A stretch of DNA of 64,000 nucleotides. Origin: Mactra quadrangularis (Eukaryota; Mollusca; Bivalvia; Venerida; Mactridae). The notes below the pieces were generated by a model. That model had not been told where the DNA came from. It worked only from the letters and a program-made list of their open reading frames with translations, and made no database searches. The translations under genes were made by a program, and so were the position numbers. Shown piece after piece: positions 12,701-22,854 of the stretch. The stretch is taken from positions 34,895,267 through 34,959,266 of the forward strand of contig CM046308.1 in assembly GCA_025267735.1 (NCBI GenBank). Reading direction: 5' to 3'. Numbering within the stretch: position 1 is the first letter of the stretch; the number at the start of each line of letters is the position of its first letter.

Positions 12701-15118
12701 AATTGTTCAGTACGTTTATTTTGCCGAAAGCTTCCGATAAAGTGCGATTTACAAACGAAGACAAAAATAGACTGTAAATACTGAGTTTAATATATTCTTG
12801 CATAAAGGTCAAGCTCAGGTTAATTCTGTTGGACTATACATACTTATCTTACGTTACTATCTCGTTCCGTTTAAACCACACACAAGCATTTGATACTGTA
12901 GATGTTTGTTGGGCTTATTCTCATAGAAACATAATGTTTAGGTCATATAACAGCGGTCAGTCAACCTACTAACCATTACTGGGATGACTTAAGTCTCTGA
13001 ATTCAGCTATTAACCAGTTATTAGACACATACTTCCATCAGTGACTTACAACTGCCCTGATTTAGAATCAGAGATAGAATGGAGGATGTCGTAGAAATTA
13101 TTTCATGACCAAGCTCTATGAAAGTATATCCAATCCGGCATTTTAACCTACGACCACCTCGATCAGTAGACTTGTGCGCTACCAATTAAGTAAGCTAGCC
13201 GGGCGGCAACTAAATTTCAAAATATGCATGGAATGACACAATCTTAAGTACAATGATGTAAAGTAAACTGACCATGTATAAATAAAGCATTTACAAAACG
13301 CAAAAACAATCAAGTTATATTATTCGAATATAACATTAAAGGAATAGTATGTACTTTAATACTGTGATGGTTGTAAATTAAATCACAGTACACAGTATCA
13401 ACTAACAAAATTAATGCCCCTAAAAACATTTCAGACAATTCAAATAGACAGATCGAGTGATGAAGTCGGGCCATGCCCATGCAATACTCTATTTTTTCAA
13501 TATAAATATAATGTTATGAATGCATAAATTAAATTTAATGAAACAATTAATACAGACAATGAAACAGTCCTAAAACAGCATTTGCGAATAAAACCATGTA
13601 ACATTTAGCCAATCATAAAAACACATCATACACATTAAGACAGCTTCAACTTTACATTGTGCCACATGATGTGGTCGATTAACCTAGTATGACTAATAAT
13701 CCATTCTGTACACAAACGGTATGACTGACCTTTGTACAGAGACGCCGCGCATCACGGGTAAACTGTTTATTTACCTGAAAGCACGTGGCAATGTTTACTT
13801 TCTAACAATTTCCCCCCTTCAAGTAAACTGAACAAATAGAGTATGAATTTTGTGTCTACTCGATAAAATTTGACTATCCAACCAACTATCCTCATCAAAT
13901 TAAACTTTTTAACTGGAAGTTAAACCTTCATCATAACGTGTTTACATCTGTCATTCTTTACACAATAATTTGAAATCGAAAGTAGAGTACACGGTTTAAC
14001 TATGTACCTATACCTACAGAGGTTTAAAAGTACTTAGTATATAATATAGATTAATATTCCTGTAGCTATAAGCGGTCATATTTTACATTTGGCGAAAACA
14101 TGACAACAAAGTAAATCACAATAACGATTTTCTTTGATATTTCTTGTATTCATACGCGGAACTACTTGACGCGGAAGTAAATTGCGGATGATTGGTGGGT
14201 CGTTATGCGTCTTAGTATAGAGGTGATATCTTCACCGTCTATTTATAGAATGGCTAATAATCTAATCAAATCATGGGACTATTTGCATCATAATTTTATA
14301 TTATACTTCCATGTACATTTCTTATGCTTAAAAGAAATTAGAAATGTATAGATTATTTACTGAAGTATATTTTAAAAGCAATAAGCTTACCTCACTATTC
14401 GATTAAAATCCACAACTACAACTATAATTTAGGTCACTGAACTAGTAGGCACGAAAAGCCCGTGATCCTAGCTCGGTTTACCTATATTAAACAGTAAATA
14501 AAATAGAAGAATAAAATAAATTCAACACACTCGTTCTAACTTTTCGATCACACTACTTCCACATGATACAACTGTCAAAAAAATAGGCAACATGTATTAT
14601 ATCTATACCTTTAATGAAACTTTTCACCAGCATCCCCACATGATGCAACCCTTTAACATTGTAACATTTTTTATATAATTATAAAAAATACTGTCAAACT
14701 TGCAACGATACTCGCTGTAAATCGTAAAACGTTAATGCTTACCTACACAACTTCACCTTGACAAAAGTGTCAATATTTCGTGAAATATATTGCGATGAAG
14801 GTTAGCTACATCATGGCAAATTAGACAGTTGGTTGTTGATCACTTTAAACTGTACCGTCATATTGTATCCGTAATTGGTTTGTTCACATGTCTTTACAAC
14901 ACAAACTGTGACGAAATAAATGATAATGTTCTGATCTGTTCTTTAGCGAGTCTCTCAATCTGTCTCTATTTATTTTCAATTGTATTATTTTGATATTTTG
15001 CAGAAGAGAAAATGTTGATAGAAATAAATGTTTCTATCTTAATGACCAGTACTACAAGAACGCAATAAACTACTGGAAAAAGAAATTTCAACATATTCCC
15101 ACGGCAGCACAATACTAA
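705..15118 (+). CDS. Gene 1: DUF4537-family (C11orf16-like) protein, spliced
   Basis: Exons: 705-777, 3927-4066, 5225-5362, (possible 14-nt exon 7102-7115), 8816-9028, 9728-9948, 11217-11469, 12097-12328 and 15004-15118 (stop TAA 15116-15118). The start ATG at 705 has a strong context (G at -3 and at +4). The product, about 460 aa, has two Tudor-like DUF4537 modules: one in exons 1-3 (motifs VIARQEINGFYYEG, YVPGLVFALP) and one in the last four exons (VLARWLDDGWFYYGRIV, GLHPKYIYSYAPG, QYVLAP). A Pro/Thr/Asp/Gly-rich linker joins them. Every DUF4537 exon matches an exon of gene 2 on the other strand in order and phase. Size and layout recall vertebrate C11orf16, whose function is not established. 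One piece is unresolved: exon 5225-5362 ends in phase 0 but exon 8816-9028 needs one carried base, so a small exon is missing or misplaced between them. DUF4537 membership is sure; the orthology is less so. Confidence 0.85.
1230..1525 (+). mobile_element. MITE family A (CAGGTCGT ends), copy 1
   Basis: About 295 bp, in intron 1 of gene 1. Ends TACAAGTCGTATCCTAGGTC ... ACGTGGACGACCTGTA form short inverted repeats flanked by TA. It matches copies at 7159-8293 (interrupted) and 8307-8605 along its whole length. The TA flank suggests a Tc1/mariner-type non-autonomous element. Confidence 0.75.
2765..3105 (+). mobile_element. Retroelement 3' tail with TGTTC repeats, copy 1
   Basis: Contains GTCAAACTTGCAACGG..., AAACTGTGACAAAATAAAAG and ends in (TGTTC)n. 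A second copy is at 14660-14945 in gene 1's last intron, and an inverted relative begins at 39418. The repeated terminal pentamer suggests the 3' end of a non-LTR element; no coding part was seen. Confidence 0.45.
3927..4066 (+). CDS. Gene 1 exon 2
   Basis: Acceptor TTGTTCAG and donor GTATGC; phase 1 in, 0 out. Continues the first DUF4537 module (GRVNSDIPTKVNGRDVYHVD, later KGARPWPNLQ). Aligns with gene 2's exon 34953-35077 in position and phase. It is followed within 20 bases by a CCGT-rich intronic repeat. Confidence 0.88.
4080..4375 (+). repeat. CCGT-rich intronic repeat, bivalve-type
   Basis: Starts with TACCCCCGCTTCAAAGAAGA, carries a (CCGTGCGT/CCGT)n tract at 4131-4180 and ends GGCGGGGGTATCACTAGTGA. 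Several overlapping frames are open only because of the tract. This repeat type is familiar to me from bivalve genomes. Confidence 0.55.
4680..4920. repeat. Cluster of AAGTGTGCCGATAT motifs
   Basis: The motif AAGTGTGCC(GATAT) occurs at about 4685, 4729 and 4900 and inverted at about 4747 and 4841, in gene 1 intron 2. The alternating orientation gives several possible hairpins, as expected of nested short inverted-repeat elements. Confidence 0.5.
5225..5362 (+). CDS. Gene 1 exon 3
   Basis: Acceptor TTCTTTCAG and donor GTATAG; 46 codons, phase 0 in and out. Encodes YNYVLVKIKPRRKP ... HYVPGLVFALP ... VVLYNKQQ, the counterpart of gene 2's LGDFVLVRVYN ... YVPGIVEHLP ... ILLYNGQR (34430-34570). 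Confidence 0.9.
6090..6870 (+). repeat. 26-bp minisatellite
   Basis: About 29 units of TAATATTTGTACTGCAACGA plus six bases, diverging toward both ends, in an intron of gene 1. Some units carry ATCGTG in place of ACGATG, giving a higher-order mix. Confidence 0.85.
7102..7115 (+). CDS. Gene 1 possible 14-nt microexon
   Basis: A 14-base segment lies between a good acceptor (TTATTTTGCAG) and a consensus donor (GTAAGTAT) and would encode VAYK plus two bases of the next codon. Its phases (0 in, 2 out) equal those of gene 2's exon 32179-32276, which sits at the same place in the protein. The next clear exon at 8816 needs entry phase 1, so a further exon would be required between them, or this one is not used. 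Confidence 0.35.
7159..8293 (+). mobile_element. MITE family A, copy 2, split by an 820-bp insertion
   Basis: Left part 7159-7395 (TACAGGTCGTATTCTAGGTC...) and right part about 8216-8293 (AAATATTGGTGTGTAATGAA ... GACGACCTGTA) together equal one full copy. The intervening ~820 bp contains the palindrome 7746-7913 and a family-B-like right end. Copy 3 starts 14 bp downstream. Confidence 0.65.
7746..7913. repeat. Near-perfect 168-bp palindrome
   Basis: The first ~50 bases (AAATAACTTACAGTTGTCTA...) recur exactly inverted at the right end; the inner part (CACTCGTGCTAAAGCACTCG) is also self-complementary. Centre near 7830. Probably the core of a foldback MITE. Confidence 0.85.
8307..8605 (+). mobile_element. 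MITE family A, copy 3
   Basis: TACAGGTCGTATTCTAGGTC ... TTACGTGGACGACCTGTA, 299 bp, TA at both ends. The most intact copy in the window. Confidence 0.78.
8606..8742 (+). mobile_element. MITE family B (TAGTGCGTAC ends)
   Basis: 137 bp with inverted ends TAGTGCGTACAAAAAACAAA ... TGTTATTGTGTACGCACTA, TA on both sides. It abuts MITE A copy 3 and ends 73 bases before gene 1's linker exon. A diverged right half is seen at 8126-8220. Confidence 0.65.
8816..9028 (+). CDS. Gene 1 linker exon, Pro/Thr/Asp/Gly-rich
   Basis: Acceptor TTTCTATCACAG and donor GTAAAT; phase 1 in and out. Composition is biased: a Lys/Pro-rich start (EPEEPKNQKKPVPPKNKPP), then short DTGTDPDPD- and TGTGTG-like repeats, then Ser/Thr-rich sequence. 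It lies between the two DUF4537 modules, where gene 2 carries its RS domain. The coding repeat is built from ACTGGC/ACTGAC hexamers, so length polymorphism is likely. Confidence 0.7.
9146..9214. repeat. Short hairpin repeat (ACTAGTCTA type), copy 1
   Basis: AAAACTAGTCTATATCTTTC ... TACATGTAGTTAAACTAGTT then GACCCA. Similar units at 19585-19652 and 57974-58043; the last shows the full ends GGGTCAG ... CTGACCC. Confidence 0.5.
9728..9948 (+). CDS. Gene 1 exon, second DUF4537 module (part 1)
   Basis: Acceptor TTTATTGTACAG and donor GTATAT; phase 1 in, 0 out. Encodes VVLARWLDDGWFYYGRIV, matching VLARWTDDGWYYSGYVIG in gene 2 exon 25210-25445. A run of six Asp comes from a (GAT)n tract, a coding microsatellite absent from the paralogue. 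Confidence 0.93.
10485..11216 (+). repeat. 46-bp minisatellite made of splice-acceptor copies
   Basis: About 15-16 units of TTTCAGCAATCAATTGTGAT / GTACCAAACACCAAATGTTATTTCTA. Each unit ends in a pyrimidine-rich TTATTTCTATTTCAG. The last unit (11167-11216) is diverged, and its TTATTTCTATTACAG is the acceptor of gene 1 exon 11217. Confidence 0.92.
11217..11469 (+). CDS. Gene 1 exon, second DUF4537 module (part 2)
   Basis: Acceptor TTTCTATTACAG and donor GTAAGT; phase 0 in, 1 out. Encodes GDHVIGLHPKYIYSYAPG and VIARDDESGFYKQ; the paralogous exon 24270-24528 has DFVIGLHPKYAFSYAPAE and VVARDDNSGLYKL with the same phases. The acceptor is itself the last, diverged unit of the 46-bp minisatellite upstream. 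Confidence 0.93.
12097..12328 (+). CDS. Gene 1 exon, second DUF4537 module (part 3)
   Basis: Acceptor TTCTTCTTAAG and donor GTAAGT; phase 1 in, 2 out. Encodes HTVKLKISDNRYMSQQAIHV and SWQYVLAPTDSTCDTYLPAK, aligning without gaps to gene 2 exon 23498-23726 (LFYIKWLDGDMSTQNGNHIF, KWRYVLAPI). Confidence 0.88.
12329..15003. other. Last intron of gene 1
   Basis: 2.7 kb without recognisable coding sequence. Holds a tRNA-like SINE (13128-13207) and a second copy of the TGTTC-tailed element (14660-14945), which ends about 60 bases before the last exon. Confidence 0.6.
13128..13207 (-). mobile_element. tRNA-like SINE head
   Basis: Minus strand reads GCCCGGCTAGCTTACTTAAT then TGGTAGCGCACA (A-box-like) and GTAGGTTAAAATGCCGG (degenerate B box). 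A decayed tRNA-derived element, not a functional tRNA gene. Confidence 0.45.
15004..15118 (+). CDS. Gene 1 last coding exon
   Basis: Acceptor TATTTTGCAG; phase 2 in; stop TAA at 15116. Encodes ENVDRNKCFYLNDQYYKNAI and then NYWKKKF. The match to gene 2's last exon (VQLDRCFWISEEYYQNAAAF) fixes both genes' C-termini: Asp-Arg-x(0-1)-Cys-Phe, then an aromatic-rich helix. Confidence 0.88.
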
Positions 15119-15439
15119 ACTGCGAGGGTATGGCCTAGCCATTGCGAACACCATTGGATCCGGTAACCATTTGGTATTCAACTCAGTGCTTGATTTGACC
15201 AAAAAATATCTGAACATACAAACAGCAATTCAGCGAGTCATGATGTAAAATGGATTTAACATTCCATTGGATATATCTAACTTTAATATGCTTCATAGTC
15301 ATCCTAATCAAACATTATTTGTTTTCTCGAGCACTAAACTAATAGCAACTTATTCTAGAACTATTGTAGACAAAGGATGTGGACTAGTAGTGATAGTAGT
15401 TAATATAGTTTAGTTTTCTAGACTTATTGTCATAGATAG

Positions 15440-15990
15440 ACAATAAAAATATGATTCCTTAATACTCGGACAGGCATAGACAGATAATGATTATAAATTA
15501 TGATTCCTTGATACTTGGACATGCATAGACAGAGAATGATAATATATTATGATTCCTTGTTACTCGGACAGGCATAGACAGAGAATGATAATATATTATG
15601 ATTCCTTGTTACTCGGACAGGCATAGACAGAGAATGATAATATATTATGATTCCTTGTTACTCGGACAGGCATAGACCGACAATGATAATAAATTATGAT
15701 TCCTTGATACTTAGACAGGCATAGACAGAGAATGATAAAATATTATGATTCCTTGTTACTCGGACAGGCATAGACAGAGAATGATAATAAATTATGATTC
15801 CTTGTTACTCGGACAGGCATAGACAGAGAATGATAATATATTATGATTCCTTGTTACTCGGACAGGCATAGACAGACAATGATAATAAATTATAATTCCT
15901 TGATACTCGAACTGGCATAGACAGACAATGATAATAAATTATAATTTCTTGATACTCGACGAACAGGCATGGACACAGAATGATAATAAA
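15440..15990 (+). repeat. 49-bp minisatellite
   Basis: About 11 units of ATGATTCCTTGTTACTCGGA / CAGGCATAGACAGAGAATGATAATA, starting roughly 320 bases after the gene 1 stop, at or just past its likely 3' end. Confidence 0.88.
15442..15447 (+). terminator. Candidate poly(A) signal of gene 1
   Basis: First AATAAA after the gene 1 stop codon, about 325 bases downstream, at the edge of the 49-bp minisatellite. Position fits a normal 3' UTR; there is no transcript evidence. Confidence 0.35.
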
Positions 15991-16860
15991 TTATGTATTA
16001 AAGTATTATTTTCATATTGCATTTTATTTCATCAAATGTGGTCAAGTCCTTTGATATTATATCATATTATAATACATTCTTTTACTTCATGTATAAATGC
16101 TTCATTCACTAATTCAGACCAAGCAGTTATTAGTCATTGCATTTATGCAATCATAAAGTGATCGTCATGAGGTTTTACCAGAATGTGTTTTCCACTTTCA
16201 TATGTATTGTTGCTCATTAAACATACAATGCTTAATATTGTAAGTCTTACATTTTATCGACTTGTAAGTATACATTGTTTTTCTTTTCCAGCATAAAATT
16301 TGTCTAAATAATGCATATGTATTATATTTTAATGCATTGTATTTTGTTGTACTGTTGTAGTACATCTGTTCATATTTTCACAAAAAATCTTACGACAAAT
16401 GTCATCAATAGTCAATTTAATAAATTTTGCTGTTAAAAGTCAGAAGGATAATTCACATAAATGTGATATGATATTCAAACTGTTCATAATATTCTACATA
16501 ATTCAATAATATTCGGAATTGATAGACTCAAAAAAATATCGATTATTAATGTTTCTTGCTTTTGACTTACAATGGTTTTTATTGTAAGATTTTTGTGAAA
16601 AGCGACACTGTTGTATATATCTACATTTGTATGATAAAATATCTGGACTGGTCACATCTGATCTCAATCTCCATAAACAGATTTCCTCTATTCACCCTGC
16701 CTAGATAGCCACCGGAGGAAACAGAGTCAGCTTTACAGTGTCAGTAACAGGAAGAAGATCACTGCCATATGTAACTTAAGTGACAGCAAGAGTGGAAAAT
16801 TTTATATTGGATTTTCATCAGATTAAACTGTTTTATGTGACATCTGAGCTTCAATGAGAA

Positions 16861-17272
16861 CTTTTATTCTACTTTGTGCCTTATTAAAGCTGTTAGCATA
16901 CAATTGTTTTGAATTTTACAATTTTTACTTGTTATTGTTTTATTCATTTTTATTGTTTATTCATTTTGTGCCATATATGTTATAATTAAGGGAACTGTTT
17001 CATTTTTCATTAAAGATTAGTTTTTTTAATTTTTACTAATTGTCTTTATAGAAATAAAAATATTAACTTTTATTCTACTTTGTGCCTTATTAAAGCTGTT
17101 AGCATACAATTGTTTTGAATTTTACAATTTTTACTTGTTATTGTTTTATTCATTTTTATTGTTTATTCATTTTGTGCCATATATGTTATAATTAAGGGAA
17201 CTGTTTCATTTTTCATTAAAGATTAGTTTTTTTAATTTTTACTAATTGTCTTTATAGAAATAAAAATATTAA
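16861..17272. repeat. Exact tandem duplication, 2 x 206 bp
   Basis: The block starting CTTTTATTCTACTTTGTGCC at 16861 recurs at 17067 with no difference found by eye. Such identity among AT-rich unconstrained DNA implies a very recent event or an assembly artefact. Confidence 0.9.
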
Positions 17273-17364
17273 CCTATGAGTTACATTTCTTCTTATTAAT
17301 GAACTGATTTCTTCCATGCGTGAGGGAGCTAGCTCACTCATTCATTCTTGGAAAGCATAAGTTT

Positions 17365-18920
17365 ATAATAATAATAATAAAGACTTTATTTATAGAGGCA
17401 ACACAGTTAGGCAGGGCCCAATCTTCCCTGTGAGCCTCTTAACAAAAACATATTTACATATTATGTACAGCAAGCATGATAAACATTGAAATAAAACATT
17501 TATAAAATATATACAATGAGATAAATAGGAAATGAGGAAAACAATAAAAGCTCAATGATCATTTAAGTTACATAGTATTCCACCACAAAGTATATTTATG
17601 TTTGAAAGAATGTAAATTTCTGGCTGATTGTACCTCATATGGTAATGCATTCCATAATTTGGGACCTGAGTAATTTAGAGATTTTTTTGTAAATTCCAGT
17701 CTAGGCTTTGGTACATAAAGCAGTTGATTATTATCTGAAGACCTTAAATGACGGGTACATTCTGTATTATTTTTAATGAATGTTTCACTTAAATATTGAG
17801 GACATAAGTTGTTTATTGATTTGTACATGATTATTGATTTTTTATAATCAACTCTTTCTCGGAAGTTCATCCATTTTAATGTGGAAAAAAGTTCTTGTGA
17901 AGGGGTGTTGTAATCTTTTTCCAGGATAATTCTGGCTGCCCGTTTTTGAAATTTAATGAGAATTTCCATTAGATTATCATTACAGTTTCCCCATACAGAA
18001 CAACAGTATTCTAAATGGGGAAGTATATATGCATTGTAAAACAGTTTTCTTATAGGTATACTAATGAATTGTTTGATTCTTTGCAGAAGATATAATTTGC
18101 TGTTGCATTTTTTTATCACAGAATTAATTTGATTTTTCCAAGTAAGATTATTATCTACCTGTACACCTAAAAGACGCTCACAAATTGAAGACTCAATTGT
18201 ATCTTGCCCTAGGTTTAAGGATAAAATATTATTTGAACACTTTTTGTTGGATACAGAAATAATCATTGACTTAGTCTTTGTTGGATTTAATGCCATAGAG
18301 TTATTTTGACACCATTTGAATATTTCATCAATGTTAGTTTGAAGTTTATTTTAAACTTCATCATGTGATTTACCAACAGCTGTAATTGTTGTGTCGTCTG
18401 CAAACATATCAGTAAAAATATTTTTTAATTCATTTGGCATGTCATTTATGTACATGATAAAAAGTAAAGGTCCAAGGACTGACCCTTGAGGAACTCCAGA
18501 TGTTATATTACCTGGTTCTGAGAGTTTACCAGATACACAAACTTTTTGATATCTATTTGCCAAGTAAGATTTAAACCATTGTAGTGTCCTGGTACTAAAA
18601 TTAAAGGATTCAAGTTTTTTAATTAGAATTGAATGATTAACTAAATCAAATGCTTTTGATAAGTCTAGAAATACAGTGCCTATATACTGATGATCATTTA
18701 TAGCACCTATCCATCTATCAATAATTGATATTAGTGCTGTTTCAGAAGAATGATTAGTTCTAAATCCTGATTGGTTTACATACAGTAATTTATGATCTTC
18801 TAGATATTTTGTTATATGGTTAGCTACATGTCTTTCAATAATTTTTGATAAGACAGGAAGTATTGAGATGGGCCTGTAATTATTTTTATCACTAGTAGCT
18901 CCTTTTTTGTGAATAAAAGA
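17365..18920 (-). pseudogene. 5'-truncated non-LTR retrotransposon, reverse transcriptase
   Basis: Minus-strand frame open from 18920 to 18351, one in-frame TAA, then open to 17568. RT motifs in order: NNYRPISILPVLSKIIE, GFRTNHSSETAL, VFLDLSKAFDLVNH, GVPQGSVLGPLLFIMYINDM and the catalytic box FADDTT. The C-terminal part has LLGVQVDNNLTWKNQIN and ILPHLEYCCSVWGNC, typical of Jockey/CR1-like elements. The 5' end, with the endonuclease, is missing; homology stops near 18920. The 3' end has a hairpin (CAGGG/CCCTG and GAGGC/GCCTC, 17396-17440) and a TTA-repeat tail at 17365-17381. Inactive copy: truncated and with a stop. Confidence 0.92.
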
Positions 18921-19116
18921 CTCTCACATAATCTGTAAGCCATTGTCTATTTTAATCATAGAGAAACATTTTGCAGTAACTGGGTCTATGACCATTCGTT
19001 CAGAGTGAGATTATTTGAAATTTGATGTTAGTGAACTTAACCACTCAAAAACAGAGGAGTGTGTGTTTTTCAGGCTTTGCTACAGTGATTTCAAGATATT
19101 GTCAGGTTCCCAGTCG

Positions 19117-19364
19117 TATTGTACGTTTTTCTCAACTGTCAAAGCTTGAATAATTTCACCGTGACTGAATGCATTGTTTTTGTACTGGCGGCCTAATTGT
19201 TATTAAATATATCTTGACTAAAACATACCATTTGGCATAAGCAGTTTTACTCGATCATAGTACACACTTTTGGAAACTCAAGAATGTATCATGGCGATAA
19301 TTTTATCAAACGCATTCATCGTGAAATTATTCATGTTTTGACAGTTGAGAAAAAACGAACAATA
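19117..19364 (+). mobile_element. MITE family C (TATTGTTCG ends), copy 1
   Basis: 248 bp with ~55-bp inverted ends (TTTTTCTCAACTGTCAAAGC ... GTTTTGACAGTTGAGAAAAA), TA on both sides. Same orientation as 46168-46421, opposite to 40247-40499. Confidence 0.85.
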
Positions 19365-19584
19365 CTTTGAGTAACAATAGAGGTAAGGGGCAGGTAATCC
19401 AAGACTATCAAAGATACTGACATTTATAAAACCAGTAGGTCTACAAATATAAATCACAAGCATAGTGTATTCTAATGATGAGCATTTATTATGAATTATC
19501 TAATAAATATCACAGTCTTTGCAAAATAAAACTAAGATACACAACAAACATTTGTAATTATAATGTGAAATAACATCCATTTGC

Positions 19585-19652
19585 CAGTGCAATACTAGTC
19601 TAACTTCCTTCTTTATGTACATGTAGTTAGACTAGCTTTGCTCTGACCCATC
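19585..19652. repeat. Short hairpin repeat (ACTAGTCTA type), copy 2
   Basis: ATACTAGTCTAACTTCCTTC ... CATGTAGTTAGACTAGCTTT then CTGACCCA; same layout as 9146-9214. Confidence 0.5.
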
Positions 19653-19800
19653 TGTACATAGTATGTGAAAACAGAATGTATGAAATATCACTATACACGC
19701 ATGATATTGAAGCATTTATGTCATCTGATAGTGAACATATATGAGTAAGAACAAAACTAGTAACACCCTTCTTTATCTACATACAATTTGCCTAGATCTA

Positions 19801-20663
19801 CACTGAACAAAATTTCTAACCGGTCACTTTTCAAATTTTGATTATTTTATAACGAGCCAATGGATCCTTATTAAATTTTGCAGAGGTGATTTTTGTGTCA
19901 TTTTCTAACAATTTGTGGGAAAAAAAATGTTGATACGGTCCGATGCACTCTATCGGCACACATGGTGTGTTTTACACATTCTGACACGAAATGTTCGTCC
20001 AGAGGAGTGGTGAGTATTCAATTTCACTTTGTATGAACCCTTGATAACTTTATAAGTGAAAAAAACATAAAACACTGCACGAATGTCGATGCAGGATCGA
20101 GGCGTAGACAATGTAATGTTGAATGCTGGAGCCTCTATCAAACAGATTAGTGGCTGTAAATGGAAATATCTTTACAAAATATTGATAAAGTATTGCTTAA
20201 GTAGAAAAATGCTTTAATTTTATTATTCTCAATGTCTTTATACCTATTTCAAGTTGCATGACACTTTAACCAGGTCTTTTCGACGATCGCGACATTAGAC
20301 GATGAAGAAAGGGGCGGGAATCGTTTCTGACTGACACCGATGGCCAAGAACAAAGGTTACAACTCGCCGATGGGGTGGATGTTCGTGCAATGTTTTATGT
20401 TTTTTCACTTATAAAGTTAAAAAGGGTTCATACAAAGTGATATTTAATACTCACCACTCCTCTGGACTAACATTTTGTGTCAAAATGTATAATACACCCT
20501 GTGAGCCGATTGAGCGCATCGGACCGTATCAAATTATTTTTTGTCCCACAAATCGGTAGAAAATGACACAAAAATCACCTCTGCAAAATTTAATAAGGAT
20601 CCATCGGCTCGTTATAAAATAATCAAAATTTGAAAAGTGACCGGTTAGAAATTTTGTTCAGTG
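19801..20663. mobile_element. 863-bp foldback element
   Basis: Arms of about 290 bp, 19801-~20095 and ~20370-20663, are inverted copies (CACTGAACAAAATTTCTAAC ... GTTAGAAATTTTGTTCAGTG), with TA flanking both ends. The unique centre is GC-richer (ACGATCGCGACATTAGACGA). No transposase frame seen. TA target site fits a Tc1/mariner-like superfamily. Confidence 0.88.
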
Positions 20664-22614
20664 TATAGACATATAACTAAAAAAATTATAATTATAGACA
20701 TATTACTCAGACTTTCTATCAACAAACTGTTTTGATGTATATGAATATAAATTTTGGAAAATGGAAATCTAAAAATAGATTGAAAAAACATAACTATTTA
20801 TGTTTATAACAAAACATATAGGCATTTATCAGCGCATCAACAATATTAATATATTACATACATCTACACAAATAGCACATTTTAACACATAAAACATCTA
20901 TGAAATAAGGACTATACATGTAATATAGAGTCCTTGTATGAACCAAAGTAAATTTTAAGACCGATGTATAAAGGTGATAGGTTGAAGATCTTATTTCAAT
21001 GTAGAATAATCTTTCAAAAATTTACATATTCACTTTTAAATGCAGAAGTAATAATGAAAGTAAATCGTTCCACAACATTATTAGAAAATAAAGAAAATTC
21101 TGCATAATGAATAGCTGTAAAGCCTTTACTAGTTCACTCTGAATTTGATTGGTTAATCTGATAAAACATATTTCCAGGTCAAGGAAATAGCCAAGTAGTT
21201 GCAATTGTTATTAGTTATATTATTCGGATTTACACTTTACACATTTTTCACTATAACAGTCACATTTATTCTTTATGCCATTTACCTTTCAAATCAAATT
21301 GCCAAACAATTTGCAATGTTAAGCCCTGAAAGTGACTGATAAGCAGCCCATTAACAAACTTTGTCTAATGTTTCAGCTATTTTAACCAAATAAATTCTGA
21401 TTTGGTATATACACATGTAATTTACAAATATACAACCTGGTTGATTTTGAATGTACAATAATGTAAGGTGATAATATAAAGAACATACTTCACAGAACAG
21501 GAAATAATGAGTTTGGAAATCAAGCATAAAATAGCAGGGGGGAAGAGTCAGAAAAATGTATAAGCAAAACCTGACTATACGGACATTCGGACATTAGCGT
21601 AAAAACAATGAATTGATTCATACATGAAAGTTAGGAGAAAATTTTCATAAAACATCTTTTACAATCAAATGTGTCTTTAAGGTAAAAGCAATAAAAAATA
21701 ATTTAAGTATTTTACAATAAATTAAAAATGAACAAATTAATGTAATTTGTATTCAGAAAATGTTAAAGAATTACATTCATTACAAAATGCATGTACACTA
21801 TCTGACTTTAGCGAATTAAACAAACTAATTTCTATAACTTTAAGAGCTAAATTCAGCTTCTTTCTTCTGACCTAACCAAAGCACTAAGATTAGAATCCCT
21901 ACCATAGGTAGAATTATGGACAATTTTAGGTTATTTCTTTAGGTTAGCTCTTTTATACATTATTTTATACAAAATACGACATCAATAAATATTACTTAAA
22001 TTAAATTTCTTAAATTTCTAATTGACTAAAAAATTAGGTTATACATGAAATGATACACCGAACAAATGATTGCTATCAAATAATGTCACTGTATCAATAT
22101 ACATGTAGTTTATATCTCTTTATACTAGGATAGCTTGCGGAAAACTATTAAACAATAAAGGTCTACTATTGGGACCATCAAAATACAGATCTAAAATAAA
22201 ACTTTTGTGACTTAAAAATCCTCAAAAATCACATAAATTTGCAAAAACCAAGATGGTCTCTTAGAATCCTCAAAAATTTTATAAATCTGCAAACGCCTAG
22301 GTGGATTGTAAAACAGAACTTCGCTGAACCTGAATTCTATAATTTTGCACCAAATCAAATAAACTACGTAATATCCAGCCACATATATCAGCAGGTTTCA
22401 CAATTGATGCCTAAAGTAATATAAGAGTTAGGTGTTCTTGACAATAGTTAAAGGCTATCAGACTTGGCTAAGTCTTCACCTCCAAATAATTCGAAAATCG
22501 AAATGCCAATCATAATAGCCATCAAACGTTCATGGGTAACAACCTAATGCACATTTGTACTACTGCCTTTTAGGATCATCTTTAAACAGCAGTCACCTCT
22601 CAAAACCAGCCTCT

Positions 22615-22620
22615 TTTAAT
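22615..22620 (-). terminator. Candidate poly(A) signal of gene 2
   Basis: ATTAAA on the minus strand about 140 bases after the gene 2 stop codon. A variant signal at a plausible distance; unsupported otherwise. Confidence 0.25.
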
Positions 22621-22757
22621 GACTGTTCTCGTGTATTATGCGTTTTTCATAGTATTTTACCCTTTCCAATACCAGTCGACTGTCAATTTAAACGGTTTAA
22701 GGTTGAATTGATGACTGCTGTAGAGAGTTTTTTTAGCAAATAAAATAAATTTTAACT

Positions 22758-22854
22758 CTAGTTTCTATCGGTAATATCTTGTAAAAAGGCTGCAGCATTT
22801 TGATAGTATTCTTCACTAATCCAAAAACACCGATCAAGCTGAACATCCTCAGTA
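22758..22854 (-). CDS. Gene 2 last coding exon
   Basis: Acceptor TATCATTTCAG; phase 2 in; stop TAG at 22758-22760. Encodes EDVQLDRCFWISEEYYQNAA, then FLQDITDRN. It is too short for routine ORF finding and was recognised by its match to gene 1's last exon. Confidence 0.88.

Larger units (their letters stand above)
15119..22757. other. Intergenic gap between the converging genes
   Basis: 7.6 kb between the two stop codons. It consists largely of the minisatellite, tandem duplication, retrotransposon, MITE and foldback listed separately. Nothing coding was found in 20.7-22.7 kb, which is AT-rich and should include gene 2's 3' UTR. Confidence 0.6.
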
